NCBI GenBank assembly: GCA_027625095.1
Contig: JAQBXN010000001.1
Location: 62,001 to 126,000, forward strand
DNA from: Planctomycetota bacterium
GTDB lineage: Bacteria > Planctomycetota > PUPC01 > JACPCR01
Direction: 5' to 3'
Length of the DNA stretch: 64,000 nt
Shown here: one piece after another, positions 17,401 to 27,443 of the stretch
Layout: each line of letters starts with the position of its first letter
Numbering within the stretch: the first letter of the stretch is position 1
The notes under the pieces: generated by a model
Seen by the model: only the letters and a program-made list of their open reading frames with translations
The model's database searches: none
What the model was told of the DNA's origin: nothing
Program-made: the position numbers and the translations under genes

Positions 17401-18200
17401 GAGAGGTTTTCCAGTCCCTGAATTTTCTTGAAGAAGTGGTCTCGGAATGCATCCAGCGCGCCTGGATAATCAGCGGCTTCATACCGGGCACGGACGTCCG
17501 CCAGTTGGGAACGCTTCAGGTCAACCCGGGCAAAGAATCGATGGGCAAGATCATTCACTGCCTCGGGAGAATTTCTCGCCTCGAATGCGGCCCTGCGATC
17601 CGCCGCGTCCGGGAGTTCTGGCGGCTGCAGGACATCCAGGAAATCGCCAAGCGGGATCCACTCACTCGCATTCGCCGAAATCTTGTACTGGGCGAAGACG
17701 GACTTGGTGGGCTCCGCAGCGAACTTCATGATGCCTTCCTTGAATTCCTGATTCCGGACATCGAATTTGATGTAAGAAACAATGCGGCGTTGGGCATCGA
17801 GGATCGTCAATAATCGCTGATGACGATCGTGGTATTGCTGCTCTTTCGACCTGTAAATAATGACCTCATCGATGGGGTGAGACGCACCCAGATCGACCTC
17901 AAGCCAGGGGTTGACGTGTTTGCCGGTCTCGATGCGGAGCCCTCGGCTGTTGGTATCTTTCTGCCCGTCATTGAGTCTGACGCTCGCCCTGCGATGGTTG
18001 ATATCAATGCCGCGCGCTCCGACCCCGGCAAAGACAATGTTGTTCGTAAAGGCGATATTCGTTCCGCGGCTGTAAACCTCAATTTCGTGAAGTTCCATTC
18101 GCTGCGAGACAGGGGCTTCGAGCCGGACATAACGGCCCGTCACCCCTGCATCCATTGACGTTACGCAAGGGAACAGGAGCAAGGAAAGGAATGATCTCAT
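14460..18200 (-). CDS. Giant secreted heparinase-II/III-like protein with discoidin-like, chitobiase C-terminal-like and PA14 domains
   Basis: The chosen start is ATG 18200, which gives a signal peptide MRSFLSLLLFPCVTSMDA; a longer frame upstream lacks one. Residues about 20-150 resemble an F5/8 type C (discoidin) carbohydrate-binding module (GRYVRLEAP, HEIEVYSRG, NPWLEVDLGASHPIDEV). About 200-650 is helical and heparinase-like (ISRDGSMMEIGDEGHLTMHL), followed by a beta-rich heparinase II/III-like part. Then come a chitobiase/hexosaminidase C-terminal-like module (EIRYTLDGSDP) and a terminal PA14-like domain (YSGYLRVPTTGVYTF, LRVYVDGEEW). Total 1246 residues. It probably binds and cleaves a uronic-acid-containing polysaccharide outside the cell. 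The substrate cannot be inferred. Confidence 0.8.
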   Translation of the reverse strand: MRSFLSLLLFPCVTSMDAGVTGRYVRLEAPVSQRMELHEIEVYSRGTNIAFTNNIVFAGVGARGIDINHRRASVRLNDGQKDTNSRGLRIETGKHVNPWLEVDLGASHPIDEVIIYRSKEQQYHDRHQRLLTILDAQRRIVSYIKFDVRNQEFKEGIMKFAAEPTKSVFAQYKISANASEWIPLGDFLDVLQPPELPDAADRRAAFEARNSPEAVNDLAHRFFARVDLKRSQLADVRARYEAADYPGALDAFRDHFFKKIQGLENLSEHSNPTSMYASQAEDLMNGIAVAFEQSHNSASVQAFKFEPGLMPWASIPKNVEEQADTLTIARTNAYINHLQRPLLWAYTDSGQKKYLDRWAAITDDWAMNFVRDADAALHDIRHYFVKEGLQQFSYFCYELDQIASKHKRLQSDFPSTTLARLLMLVAEEYPPAYWRVCRKAVFNHTYNALIAAVLCGDILDDLHAGQRLTREARQHMERIWTYGISRDGSMMEIGDEGHLTMHLRVGRIYRWLLKKNPPWLTEAFKTRFEDGWRTTCTYVIRHITPSGHGHRFSDKDMFSDIWSLTRDENSIGGQNAPSKTWHDPTIFSQPEVRAILDTVYGRGHKREGLVESRQTAWDEVTGYYGSDYKGPPKMLSDWLPYAGLHYLRSGWGADDSFLHMFGQKAGSESSNPSEWNTELRFWSHGNPQLRFSALTIDGKKQHPDYRRKSLAPGSKTSRLTQAPQTPVTGRWYSSEDFDFAESSYDGVYQNLSEIRFGQLNEQNLPTGEGQEIKGAQAVRQVLQHRPSKLFIVIDRVKFDDPAVAHRVGWTLNSWLPEKRDPDSSGLKPDEQKPGINFRHLSSAEIEPAGDNGPSGHLNYSAQTKGEFLLVTVLQSSQGKPQSFEDLTNEEKLAFTIPAPDGGELSFSAAKKVGDLNKNNDAEVLLKWRKPEGKLSGIWFGMTGNEDEFGYEFSSPGLLTLGAIRRPIVPVQIEPDTQVFAGSLEVTLHTQTRDTEIRYTLDGSDPVLNSALYDGPFSIRNDTLVKARAILNGVQQIPFTMAGTKVSAISYAEFKLQQPAGAMADVSPEKLQPGLRYDYLEENWFRLFSYANLPGVLPTKLTGTTEKLLDVSMRQTDGAFGVRYSGYLRVPTTGVYTFHGPDEYVQNICEPGYDLRVYVDGEEWYLGQSWHGLGRWSVPLEEGLHPFMVTYADARARDVWKQKTDLWRGYPTPWVVWQGKAPELEVSGPGLKKQPVPGNWLWYEAGK

Positions 18201-18353
18201 ATTAGAGTTTTGGAGTCGCGCACCAGATGGCGCCAAAGGACTTGCAGATCTTGTTCGGAATACATCGATGGACTGGGAATCACACTCATCGAGTTCTACT
18301 GTTTCCTGCAGCGAGGTAAGAACTATCTCCCTTCGCATTCCAGGTTATTCAAT

Positions 18354-19132
18354 TCACTGAAAGAAGGGCCGCCATCCGGTGGCCTGTTTTCCCAATCGTT
18401 CGGAATAAATCCGGTCGACTTCCTGGTAGGACTCCATGTTGCCTATGTCGTAACGCATTTCGTGAAAGAGAAACGCGTATACCGGCAGGCGCGTATGAAG
18501 CCAGGCAACGAAATTGCCGGGCGCATCGGGGTTGTTTCCCTGCTGGATGTAATCTGAAACCTTGCTCAGCGCCTCGCGTCCGTAAATGTAGAAGGCTGGG
18601 GATGCATAGTTCGAGCGAGGACGTTCGGGCTTCTCTTCGAAGCTGAGAACGCGCCATTCATCATCCACTTCCACCACTCCCGCCCTTCGGAGCCTTGCTG
18701 GATCATTTTGCTCTCGAATGGTTATGGCCGCGGTGCTTCCTCTATTTTGAAAAGAGTCAACAAAGTCCACGAGACTGAATTCGAAGATGTTGTCGCCCGC
18801 GAGAACCAGCAGCTCATCATCTGTCCCCCGTTCAGAGAGGAATAAATTCAGATCGCCGATGGCACCCAGGCGTGAATCGTTATCGGTCGAGCCGTCGTTG
18901 ATGACATCGATGGGCAACTTGCACCGGCAGATCCTGTTCCACTGAACGAACTGCTCATAAAACCGCGCATTCGAGATGATGGTGATCCCGGAAACGCCTT
19001 CCACCTCCTCAATCTTCGGAATGATGTAGTCAATGACCGGTCGCCCGGCCACTGGCAGGAGTGACTTGGGCGTATCCTTTGTAAGCGGATACATACGTGT
19101 GGCATAACCGGCGGCAAGGATCAGCGCGCGCA

Positions 19133-19133
<1 letters not shown>
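18354..19133 (-). CDS. Sugar-1-phosphate nucleotidyltransferase (RmlA/GlmU-like)
   Basis: About 259 residues. It transfers a nucleotide monophosphate to a sugar-1-phosphate, giving an NDP-sugar for polysaccharide synthesis. The N-terminal signature ALILAAGYATRMYPLTKD with following TPKSLLPV is the nucleotide-binding motif of the NTP_transferase family. GDNIFEFSL supplies the metal-binding Asp and FEEKPERP the sugar-binding loop. There is no C-terminal left-handed beta helix, so it is the short type and not GlmU itself. The ATG at 19133 shares one base with the stop codon of the upstream sigma-54 activator (TGATG), so the two are translationally coupled; a GTG at 19136 is an alternative start. 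The base and sugar specificity are unknown, with dTTP/glucose-1-phosphate a reasonable guess. Confidence 0.88.
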
Positions 19134-21034
<1,901 letters not shown>

Positions 21035-21398
21035 GTGGCGAATATCCAGTAAATATGCCAGTTCACCGATAATCAGTCGCGAATTAAAGCACAGGAGCCA
21101 TAACAAACCAAACCGTACCGTTTCGGCGCGACGTTGGGAGGACAATTCTGAAACAGGTCACTTATCGACCTGAATTGGCTGAGAGACGATGCACTTCAAC
21201 TCAATCCTAACCTATTTTGAAATAGTGCATTAGGTCTAATCACTGGCTGAATAATCAAAAGGGATCAGAAAAATCTGAAAAAATCGCCCCAAAACCAAGC
21301 TTTTGGAACACGGCGTTCTATATAAGTCCTCCGTAGCGCCAATACAAAGGCCATCGACTCGAAACGGCGCGACTTTGAAAACAGAAATTAAGAATATT

Positions 21399-21567
21399 CG
21401 GTCTGTTTCAGGGGCAGACCGGATTCAATCGGATAAAAGGTCCACGACTTAGTGTGTACGGGGGTACGGCCTTTTATCCTGTCTCTGCAACTGAAACTTG
21501 TAGTTAAAGCTGCATAGACAGGGCGTGTCCATTCACCTTTACCGGGCCGAATGGGCGCGCCTTTTTT
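21399..21567 (+). ncRNA. Candidate structured RNA: three hairpins plus intrinsic terminator
   Basis: Between divergent genes the plus strand can fold into ordered stems. P1 is CGGTCTG/CAGACCG (21399-21405 with 21415-21421). P2 is a perfect 10-bp stem GGATAAAAGG/CCTTTTATCC (21431-21440 with 21470-21479), enclosing a GTAC/GTAC mini-hairpin. P3 is TGTCT-C-TGCA-ACT pairing with AGT-TGCA-T-AGACA (21480-21492 with 21502-21520). A strong terminator follows. The P1 loop TTTCAG is complementary to CTGAAA in P3 (21491-21496), allowing a pseudoknot or kissing interaction. GGCGCG at 21366-21371 could also pair with the terminator 3' arm, as an antiterminator would. A TATATAA lies at 21320. It may be a small RNA or a cis-acting leader of the gene at 21735. 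I recognise no known RNA family. Confidence 0.6.
21522..21567 (+). terminator. Strong intrinsic terminator at the end of the structured RNA
   Basis: The 13-bp stem GGCGTGTCCATTC (21522-21534) pairs with GAATGGGCGCGCC (21549-21561) with two G-U wobbles and a 14-base loop. It is followed directly by TTTTTT (21562-21567). No coding sequence ends just upstream on this strand, so it terminates a non-coding transcript. Confidence 0.8.
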
Positions 21568-21734
21568 ATGTACTTTGAGTTTGAACGGTGGCGCGGGCAT
21601 CATCTGCGGCATTGAAGAATCAGGATTTCCGCTCTCTGGATGCGTTCTGTGAGAATAAAGTCCACCCGAATGAGACAAAGACAGAGACTCCAGCCCTCTT
21701 TCTTCAAAATCTCCATCCCTGATGACTATCAACC

Positions 21735-22706
21735 ATGCTTTCCAGAATCTGCCTCTCAATTCTTGTTATTACTTCACTGCACGCAGACGTAGAAGAATTT
21801 CCAGCCTTTGGGATCAGGGTAACAGTTCCCCGGGGTTGGGAGAGTGTTCAGCCGGGCTCTGGAGGTCAGATCGCCCGGTGGGCAAAACTGACCAATGCCG
21901 GAACAAAGGCTAAGGACGTTGTGGTTCTGGAACTCGCCGAACTGCGCGAAGGGCTCTCTCCTTATGCCTATGCAAAGGCTGTCGCTGAAAGTCATGACGG
22001 AGAGATCAACAGAGAGGTCACCATGGGCAACCTGCCTGCCATCGAAGTGAGATCACAGCGGCATACTGAGATGATGACGCCAAGGCAGACCAGAGTCGTC
22101 GCAACCCGGGGACACCTCTGGATTCTGTCCTACTGGGCGGTAGGTAAGGGGTCGCTTGCGCTGAAGACGATCAACTCGATGGCCAAATCCGTTGAATTCA
22201 TGCCATTCGCAGAGCCTTCAGAACATATAGTGCTCAGTAAAGAGAAAGTTTCTTTCCTTAAGGGAAGACTGAAGGTAAGTCTTCCGACAGTAGGCAGGCC
22301 GCAAATTGTTGAAAATGCTGCGACTTCCCAGGCTAACGGGATTCGTCACTTTGGTCGGAAGGAGCTGGAATTTATCTTCAAAGTACACCTGCCCGAGGGG
22401 GAGCAGCCCGCCACCTTCGACCTGGCCAAATCTGCATTTGCACAGCGTATCAGCCAGGAATTTCAGTCCCCAGCTCTTAAATGGCAGGATTTTGAGATCG
22501 CCGGTGCCGAGGGCTCTCTGATCGACCCGGTCATTCTCCCGAAAGCTCCCGGCGAGTCCGAGTTTCGCGAACACCATTTCGTGCTTCTCTACAAAAATAA
22601 AGAACTGACCGTGGTCAGTTTCATGCTCAATTCGCCCGAAGAGAGCGCCCACCGCATTTACCAAAAGCTAATCAAAGAGATCATGCGTTCAATTGAGCTG
22701 CCCTGA
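21735..22706 (+). CDS. Hypothetical secreted protein, possibly two PsbP/DcrB-like domains
   Basis: A 323-residue protein with a short signal peptide (MLSRICLSILVITSLHA). The mature part begins with FPAFGIRVTVPRGWESVQPG, and a second similar block includes SVEFMPF, then AQRISQEFQSPALKWQDFEIAG. The pattern of an amphipathic 'GI.V..P.GW' strand followed by alpha/beta elements recalls the PsbP/DcrB fold, which often occurs in bacterial periplasmic proteins of unknown role. That is only a resemblance. It lies 168 bases downstream of a structured RNA with terminator, which may control it, and is followed by a convergent membrane protein gene. Function unknown. Confidence 0.65.
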   Translation: MLSRICLSILVITSLHADVEEFPAFGIRVTVPRGWESVQPGSGGQIARWAKLTNAGTKAKDVVVLELAELREGLSPYAYAKAVAESHDGEINREVTMGNLPAIEVRSQRHTEMMTPRQTRVVATRGHLWILSYWAVGKGSLALKTINSMAKSVEFMPFAEPSEHIVLSKEKVSFLKGRLKVSLPTVGRPQIVENAATSQANGIRHFGRKELEFIFKVHLPEGEQPATFDLAKSAFAQRISQEFQSPALKWQDFEIAGAEGSLIDPVILPKAPGESEFREHHFVLLYKNKELTVVSFMLNSPEESAHRIYQKLIKEIMRSIELP

Positions 22707-22771
22707 ATCGCGGCCTAGACGTGCAAATGGTGAATTCCGCTCAAGGAATCGAAAGAAACCCATCAGGCCAC

Positions 22772-23713
22772 TTATGCCGTGGGTGGATAATCAAAATACT
22801 CACGATCGAATGAAATCGCACGCAATGCCTGCAATCCCGATGCGCTCTGAAAGAGAATCGCTACCGTCAGAGGAATCGCATAGACAAACGCCGCGGCCAG
22901 CACCGCAAACACCTGTGCGCTGATCGAAAAGTTCAACCACACGTGCGGGAAGAGGGTCAGATGCTCGAAAATGAGTCGCAGCACCGGAGGCAGAAGATCA
23001 AACTGCACTTGTTGCTCAGGCGAAATTTTGATTGCTGATGCCGTAAGAAAACCAAGAAGCTTTACGCTGAAATCCACAATCAACCAGAATGGCAGGGCCA
23101 GCGCCAAGGCAAGGATACTCGAAACCGCATGCCTGATTGAAAGGTGATACCAGCCGACACTGAGCATCTCCCTGAAAGCCTGAAACTGGTCCGCTCGGCG
23201 TCCATATTCAGACGCCAGAAACTGCGGCAGCACAAACAGACCGAAAAAGCCGATCAGCACCTGCGCAATGATCAGCACCAGCAGGGGGATCATGAAAATG
23301 GATAACAAAAGCTGGCCGCCGGCTTCAACGTCCCCGATAAAAATCAGGGTAAGGAGAGGGATTCCAAGGAGCAGGATGGTAATCACACAGCCTAATCCAT
23401 AGAGCAGACTTCGAATAAGCCGTGCTTTCAAGGACTGAAGCAGCGGCCGCAAATCGATGGGTCCCTGTTGCCTCTGAATACTCGAGCTGATCAGAATCGC
23501 GGCCCCCAGAACAATATAGGCCAGGGCGAAGCCGACCGTTAAGAGAAGCAATCCAGTCGGAAGAAAATAAAGGCTCGGAACGCCGAAAAGCAAGCAGAGC
23601 ACGAGCGCCGCGAACGTCCCTACATACTGAGCCACCAGCGCACCTGGCTGAAAGGTCAGTTGCACAGACTCATTAATTTCTTTTACCGAAACGACGCGGG
23701 GAGAATCCTCCAT
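22772..23713 (-). CDS. Polytopic membrane protein of unknown function (DUF4013-like)
   Basis: A 313-residue integral membrane protein with about six hydrophobic segments: YVGTFAALVLCLLFG, GLLLLTVGFALAYIVLGAA, LLYGLGCVITILLLGIPLL, LLLSIFMIPLLVLIIAQVL, AVSSILALALALPFWLIV and VFAVLAAAFVYAIPLTVAIL. The cytoplasmic N-terminus is short. The spacing and the EYGRRADQFQAFREM loop resemble DUF4013-type proteins, with low certainty. It lies 51 bases downstream of a DUF2752 membrane protein on the same strand; the pair is probably co-transcribed, and DUF2752 and DUF4013-like genes tend to sit near each other in similar genomes. No transport or enzymatic motif is visible. Confidence 0.7.
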   Translation of the reverse strand: MEDSPRVVSVKEINESVQLTFQPGALVAQYVGTFAALVLCLLFGVPSLYFLPTGLLLLTVGFALAYIVLGAAILISSSIQRQQGPIDLRPLLQSLKARLIRSLLYGLGCVITILLLGIPLLTLIFIGDVEAGGQLLLSIFMIPLLVLIIAQVLIGFFGLFVLPQFLASEYGRRADQFQAFREMLSVGWYHLSIRHAVSSILALALALPFWLIVDFSVKLLGFLTASAIKISPEQQVQFDLLPPVLRLIFEHLTLFPHVWLNFSISAQVFAVLAAAFVYAIPLTVAILFQSASGLQALRAISFDREYFDYPPTA

Positions 23714-23764
23714 GTATGGCCTTTTGTCTTTGGGACGATGCAGGGCAATGCCTGCGCTGGGAAT

Positions 23765-24196
23765 TCAGATGGTATACGGCAAGCTCGTCGAATACGCGGT
23801 AATTTTATAAACCCAACTCAGCAGGCACAAGACGCCCAAAACCAGCAGGAGCCAGGGCCAATGTCTGTAATACCATTTTGGAAAGAACGGTTTCATTTTC
23901 TTGAGGACAAAGGCCGAATAAACAGGCACGAGCAGAGCCACCAGCGCAAACAATGCGCCCATCGGCTGCGCCTTGAACGAATGAAGAATCTGGCCTCGAA
24001 CCATGTGGGAGAAGCTGGTCGTCATCCCACAGAACGGACATGGTTTACCATAATCGATCAGGAAGCTGCAGGAGGGCAGGCCAAGCTGCTCGTGCGTTCC
24101 CATCCCCATCGGATTCGGCTTCAACCAGGCAGCGATACAGATGAGGATCAGGGCGAACGAAGTCATCAGGATGGGCGCGGCGATTTGTTTCGTCAT
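23765..24196 (-). CDS. DUF2752 membrane protein
   Basis: A 143-residue protein with three hydrophobic segments: PILMTSFALILICIAAWL, GALFALVALLVPVYSAFVL and WPWLLLVLGVLCLLSWVY. The family hallmark CPFCGMTTSF lies near residue 53, followed by a histidine and HSFKAQP. DUF2752 is widespread in Bacteroidetes, Planctomycetes and Verrucomicrobia, and its function is unknown. The CxxCG motif could bind a metal or form a disulfide at the membrane surface. It sits between the sugar-isomerase gene upstream (29 bases) and the polytopic membrane protein downstream, all leftward. Confidence 0.85.
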   Translation of the reverse strand: MTKQIAAPILMTSFALILICIAAWLKPNPMGMGTHEQLGLPSCSFLIDYGKPCPFCGMTTSFSHMVRGQILHSFKAQPMGALFALVALLVPVYSAFVLKKMKPFFPKWYYRHWPWLLLVLGVLCLLSWVYKITAYSTSLPYTI

Positions 24197-24224
24197 TCTT
24201 GGCCTGGATATTCGATGCCGGACA

Positions 24225-25139
24225 TCAACCGATAAATTGCCTCAAGTATTTCGCGCTCTGCCGTAAAGATCGTTTGCGCGCCTCCAGCGACCCTTCGTAC
24301 GCACGGTCTTCCACTTCCACACAGACCGGCCCCGAGTAGCCGGTGTCGCCCAGCACAGAGAAGAAACGTCCCCAGTCGATCTCACCGAGCCCCGGAAGTT
24401 TTGGGGAATGGTATTCGAGTGGAGTCGCAAGAATACCCACCTCGTTCAGGCGTTCACGATCCACGCGGACATCTTTTGCATGAACATGGGAGATTCGGGC
24501 TGCGAACTCCCAGAGCGGCCGGATGTAATCCATCTGCTGCCAGACCAGGTGTGAAGGATCGTAATTGAGCCCGAAATTCTCGTCTGGAATCTCTTCAAAC
24601 ATTCTCCGCCAGACGGCAGGACTGACAGCCAGGTTCTTTCCGCCAGGCCACTCGTCGCCGCTAAACAGCATCGGGCAGTTCTCGATACCGATGCGGACAC
24701 CACGAACCCCTGCGAACTTGACGAGCGGTTTCCACACCTGCTGAAACCGTGGCCAGTTTTCGTCGGTGGATTTAGTCCAGTCGCGACCAACAAAAGTGTT
24801 CACCTGGTTCAACTCGAGTCTTTCGGCCGCGGTGATCACTTTTTTCAGATGGCTTAAGTAAACCCCGGCTTCCTGCCTGTCCGGTGCAAGCGGGTTTGGG
24901 TAGTACCCAAGACCGCTGATGCTCACGCCCGTGGTTTCGCACAGTTCGATAACTTTCTTCGCATCTGATTTCTTGAACGAAGAAACGTCAATATGAGTGA
25001 CGCCGGCATAGCGTCGCTCCGCTTTACCCTTTGGCCAGCACATGACTTCAACGCAGTCGTATTGCTGGTCTGCGGCGAATGACAAGACCTCCTGGAGTGA
25101 AAGGTCGGGAAGGATGGCGCTGACGAATCCGAGTTGCAT
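24225..25139 (-). CDS. Sugar phosphate isomerase/epimerase, xylose-isomerase-like TIM barrel
   Basis: A 304-residue AP_endonuc_2/IolE-type TIM barrel. These enzymes isomerise or epimerise sugars or keto-inositols with a divalent metal. Visible barrel elements and probable metal ligands are the N-terminal [37 protein letters not shown] with its Glu, [10 protein letters not shown] (Asp and His), [10 protein letters not shown] (His) and a terminal [13 protein letters not shown] (Glu). Length is normal. It lies 61 bases downstream of the galactonate-dehydratase-like gene in the same direction, and with it and the two oxidoreductases forms a probable four-gene sugar-acid operon (28329 to 24225). 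The exact substrate is unknown. Confidence 0.88.
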   Translation of the reverse strand: MQLGFVSAILPDLSLQEVLSFAADQQYDCVEVMCWPKGKAERRYAGVTHIDVSSFKKSDAKKVIELCETTGVSISGLGYYPNPLAPDRQEAGVYLSHLKKVITAAERLELNQVNTFVGRDWTKSTDENWPRFQQVWKPLVKFAGVRGVRIGIENCPMLFSGDEWPGGKNLAVSPAVWRRMFEEIPDENFGLNYDPSHLVWQQMDYIRPLWEFAARISHVHAKDVRVDRERLNEVGILATPLEYHSPKLPGLGEIDWGRFFSVLGDTGYSGPVCVEVEDRAYEGSLEARKRSLRQSAKYLRQFIG

Positions 25140-25200
25140 GGCACTTTTGAGAGCGGATATAGAAATGTGAGAACCTGCGGCGTTCTATCTGACCAATCAG

Positions 25201-26319
25201 CTACCAGTCGGCCACCGATCCATCCTTGTGATAAGTTTCCGGATTAGTCCATTCGTGACCGATCTTATCTGCGAGAGCCTCCTCATCGAGTTCGATGCCG
25301 AGGCCAGGTCCTTGCGGCAGATCCACATAGCCATCTTTTACGATGAACGGCTCCTTCAAGTAGCCTTCTCCGAGCGTGACATTCTCTTGTGCCAGATGAT
25401 TTGGGGTGCAGGCCGCCAGTTGCAGGCATGCAGCCAGGGCGATGGGGCCGAGAGGACAATGCGGGGCGATCGTTCCGTAATAGGTTTCGGCCATTGCCGC
25501 GATGAATCGGCATTCCATAATCCCACCCGCGTGACTGAGATCGGGCTGCAGGACTGTCGCTGCCTGCTTTTCAAGAATCTCTCGAAAGCCCCATTTCGTA
25601 TATACACGCTCACCGGTAGCAATTGGCAGATGAGTGCTGCGTGCAATTTCAGCCAGGACATCGACATTCTGGCACTGCACGGGTTCCTCGATAAAGAATG
25701 GCGAATAAGGCTCGTAGCCCTTGATCAGTTGTTTGGCCATCGCCGGGCTGATCGCACCGTGAAAATCGATACCAATGTCAACTTCACTGCCGACCGCCCT
25801 CCGCATCGCAGCAAATACCTCGACCGCATATTCCACAGTTGCCGGCGAATCGAGCGTGTAGATGGAGCCCTTCTTTGCCACGCCGGTTTTGAGCGCTGTA
25901 AAGCCAGCCTTCACCGCATCCTTCGCCGATCTGGCAGCAGATTCTGGATCCCCCCCACCCGCGTGCTTGTAAAGTCGAATCCGATCGCGGCATGCGCCAC
26001 CGAGCAGTTGGTAGACAGGCACGCCAAGAGACTTGCCCAGGATGTCCCACAACGCCTGTTCGATCCCGCTGATGACGCTCGTCAGGACAGGCCCGCCTCG
26101 GTAAAACGTGTGCCGATACATGGACTGCCATAGATGCTGAACACGCCGTGGATCTTTGCCGATGAGCAGATGTTCATACTCCTTGACCGCCTCGGCACAG
26201 GTACGGGCTCGGCCCTCGACATAGGGCTCGCCGAGTCCGACGATCCCTTCGTCTGTGTGAATCTTGAGGAACAACCAGCGAGGCTTAACGAGAAAGGTTT
26301 CAAGGCGTGTGATTTTCAT
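25201..26319 (-). CDS. Enolase-superfamily sugar-acid dehydratase, galactonate-dehydratase-like
   Basis: A 372-residue mandelate-racemase/muconate-lactonizing-enzyme family protein that removes water from a sugar acid to give a 2-keto-3-deoxy acid. It resembles DgoD along its whole length: N-terminal capping domain FLKIHTDEGIVGLGEP and FYRGGPVLTSVISGIEQALWD; metal ligands in GIDFHG (Asp, with the DxH histidine), FIEEPV (Glu) and ATGER (Glu); base LQPDLSHAGG (Asp) and APHCPLGP (His); and the C-terminal signature DGSVADW. These are the residues of the D-galactonate dehydratase group. It is 2 bases downstream of the Gfo/Idh/MocA gene (tight operon). Other hexonates or pentonates are possible substrates, so no firm symbol is given. 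Confidence 0.88.
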   Translation of the reverse strand: MKITRLETFLVKPRWLFLKIHTDEGIVGLGEPYVEGRARTCAEAVKEYEHLLIGKDPRRVQHLWQSMYRHTFYRGGPVLTSVISGIEQALWDILGKSLGVPVYQLLGGACRDRIRLYKHAGGGDPESAARSAKDAVKAGFTALKTGVAKKGSIYTLDSPATVEYAVEVFAAMRRAVGSEVDIGIDFHGAISPAMAKQLIKGYEPYSPFFIEEPVQCQNVDVLAEIARSTHLPIATGERVYTKWGFREILEKQAATVLQPDLSHAGGIMECRFIAAMAETYYGTIAPHCPLGPIALAACLQLAACTPNHLAQENVTLGEGYLKEPFIVKDGYVDLPQGPGLGIELDEEALADKIGHEWTNPETYHKDGSVADW

Positions 26320-26321
26320 GA

Positions 26322-27443
26322 CTAATCAATCTCCTCAAACGTCGTTCGAAGTTCCTGAGCCTGACCGCTCTTTGCCGAACGATATGCGGCATCAAAGATT
26401 TCGACTACGTGACGGGCGTGCTCGGCGGTGGCAACACTTGGCTTGTCTTCTCGAATCCAGTCAACGAGTTGCATGACGTCCTCGTAAACATGCGGCTCGT
26501 CGAGTTTCAGATGCTCGCCGTGAACGTGAGGCAATGAAGATTGCCAGCCGAACTCTGCCTCGGTGGCCCTTTCCGGAAAATCGATCGGCTTGCCGTTCAG
26601 ATTACCGTTCTCGATTTTGCCATCCGTCCCGTAAATGATCGCGCTGGCGAATACCGGGAAACTACCGGCAACGACTCCGTAGACAAAGCCGAAAAGCGCA
26701 TCGCCAAAATCGATCAGGATGACGGTATTGTCGTCCATCTCGACCGGATACATCTTGCCCATGAACTCACGCTCGGGAAGACGGATGCCGGACATCGCCG
26801 TCACACTCCTGGCCGGCCCCAGGATGCCCGTCAGTGTGTGAAGGCCGTAGACGGTCATATCGAACAGTGGCCCGCCCCCTGGCTTCTTGTAATACCAGGA
26901 CGGGTTAATGTTTGAGAGCGGGTCGCTGCCGGTTCTCACCTTTTCATTCTCGTGATAACGGCCGAATGCCGCCCCAGTAGTCGCCCAGATCACCTTGCCT
27001 ACGCTGCCACCTTTTACCGCATCGCGCATGGCCCGATTTACTGGACGCAACATCTGCCCCGGTGAAGCAACGAGCCTCACATCTTTTTCCGCCGCGAGCG
27101 CAATGAGTTCATCAGCCTCTGCCGCGGTGGTGGTCATCGTCTTATTGAAATGGACGTGCAGCCCGTTCTCGATGGCCGCCTTTCCCTGCTCGTAATGCAG
27201 GCCGATGGGCGTGGCAAGGCTGACGGCATCTACAGTGCCGGACTTCAGTAGGGCATCGTAGTCCTCAAAATAGTGCGGAGCGCCGAATCGCTCGGCCGCG
27301 GCCTTCGCTCGGCCTGGTGCTAGATCACATACAGCGGCTACGTTCACAGAGTCCTGGATATCGTCGCATATCAGGTTCGGTAGAATTCCGCGCACGGCGA
27401 CACTTCCCGTCCCAACAACTCCCATGCGAACAGGCTTACTCAT
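26322..27443 (-). CDS. Gfo/Idh/MocA-family NAD(P)-dependent sugar oxidoreductase
   Basis: A 373-residue dehydrogenase. The start at ATG 27443 puts the Rossmann motif GVVGTGSVAVRG at the N-terminus; an upstream start adds 19 unlikely residues. The first half binds NAD(P) (AAVCDLAPGRAKAAAERFG, DAVSLATPIGLH); the second half is the alpha/beta substrate domain. The usual EKP motif carrying the catalytic lysine reads HFNKTM here, so the lysine is kept but Glu and Pro are lost, which is unusual. The conserved histidine region is TVYGLHTLTG. Its start overlaps the stop of the upstream epimerase gene by 8 bases. It probably oxidises a sugar or its lactone ahead of the dehydratase. Confidence 0.88.
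   Translation of the reverse strand: MSKPVRMGVVGTGSVAVRGILPNLICDDIQDSVNVAAVCDLAPGRAKAAAERFGAPHYFEDYDALLKSGTVDAVSLATPIGLHYEQGKAAIENGLHVHFNKTMTTTAAEADELIALAAEKDVRLVASPGQMLRPVNRAMRDAVKGGSVGKVIWATTGAAFGRYHENEKVRTGSDPLSNINPSWYYKKPGGGPLFDMTVYGLHTLTGILGPARSVTAMSGIRLPEREFMGKMYPVEMDDNTVILIDFGDALFGFVYGVVAGSFPVFASAIIYGTDGKIENGNLNGKPIDFPERATEAEFGWQSSLPHVHGEHLKLDEPHVYEDVMQLVDWIREDKPSVATAEHARHVVEIFDAAYRSAKSGQAQELRTTFEEID

Noticed and set aside
21388-21759. 123-residue open frame on the minus strand
   Set aside because: It runs antisense through the structured RNA and its terminator, has low-quality composition and no ribosome binding site.
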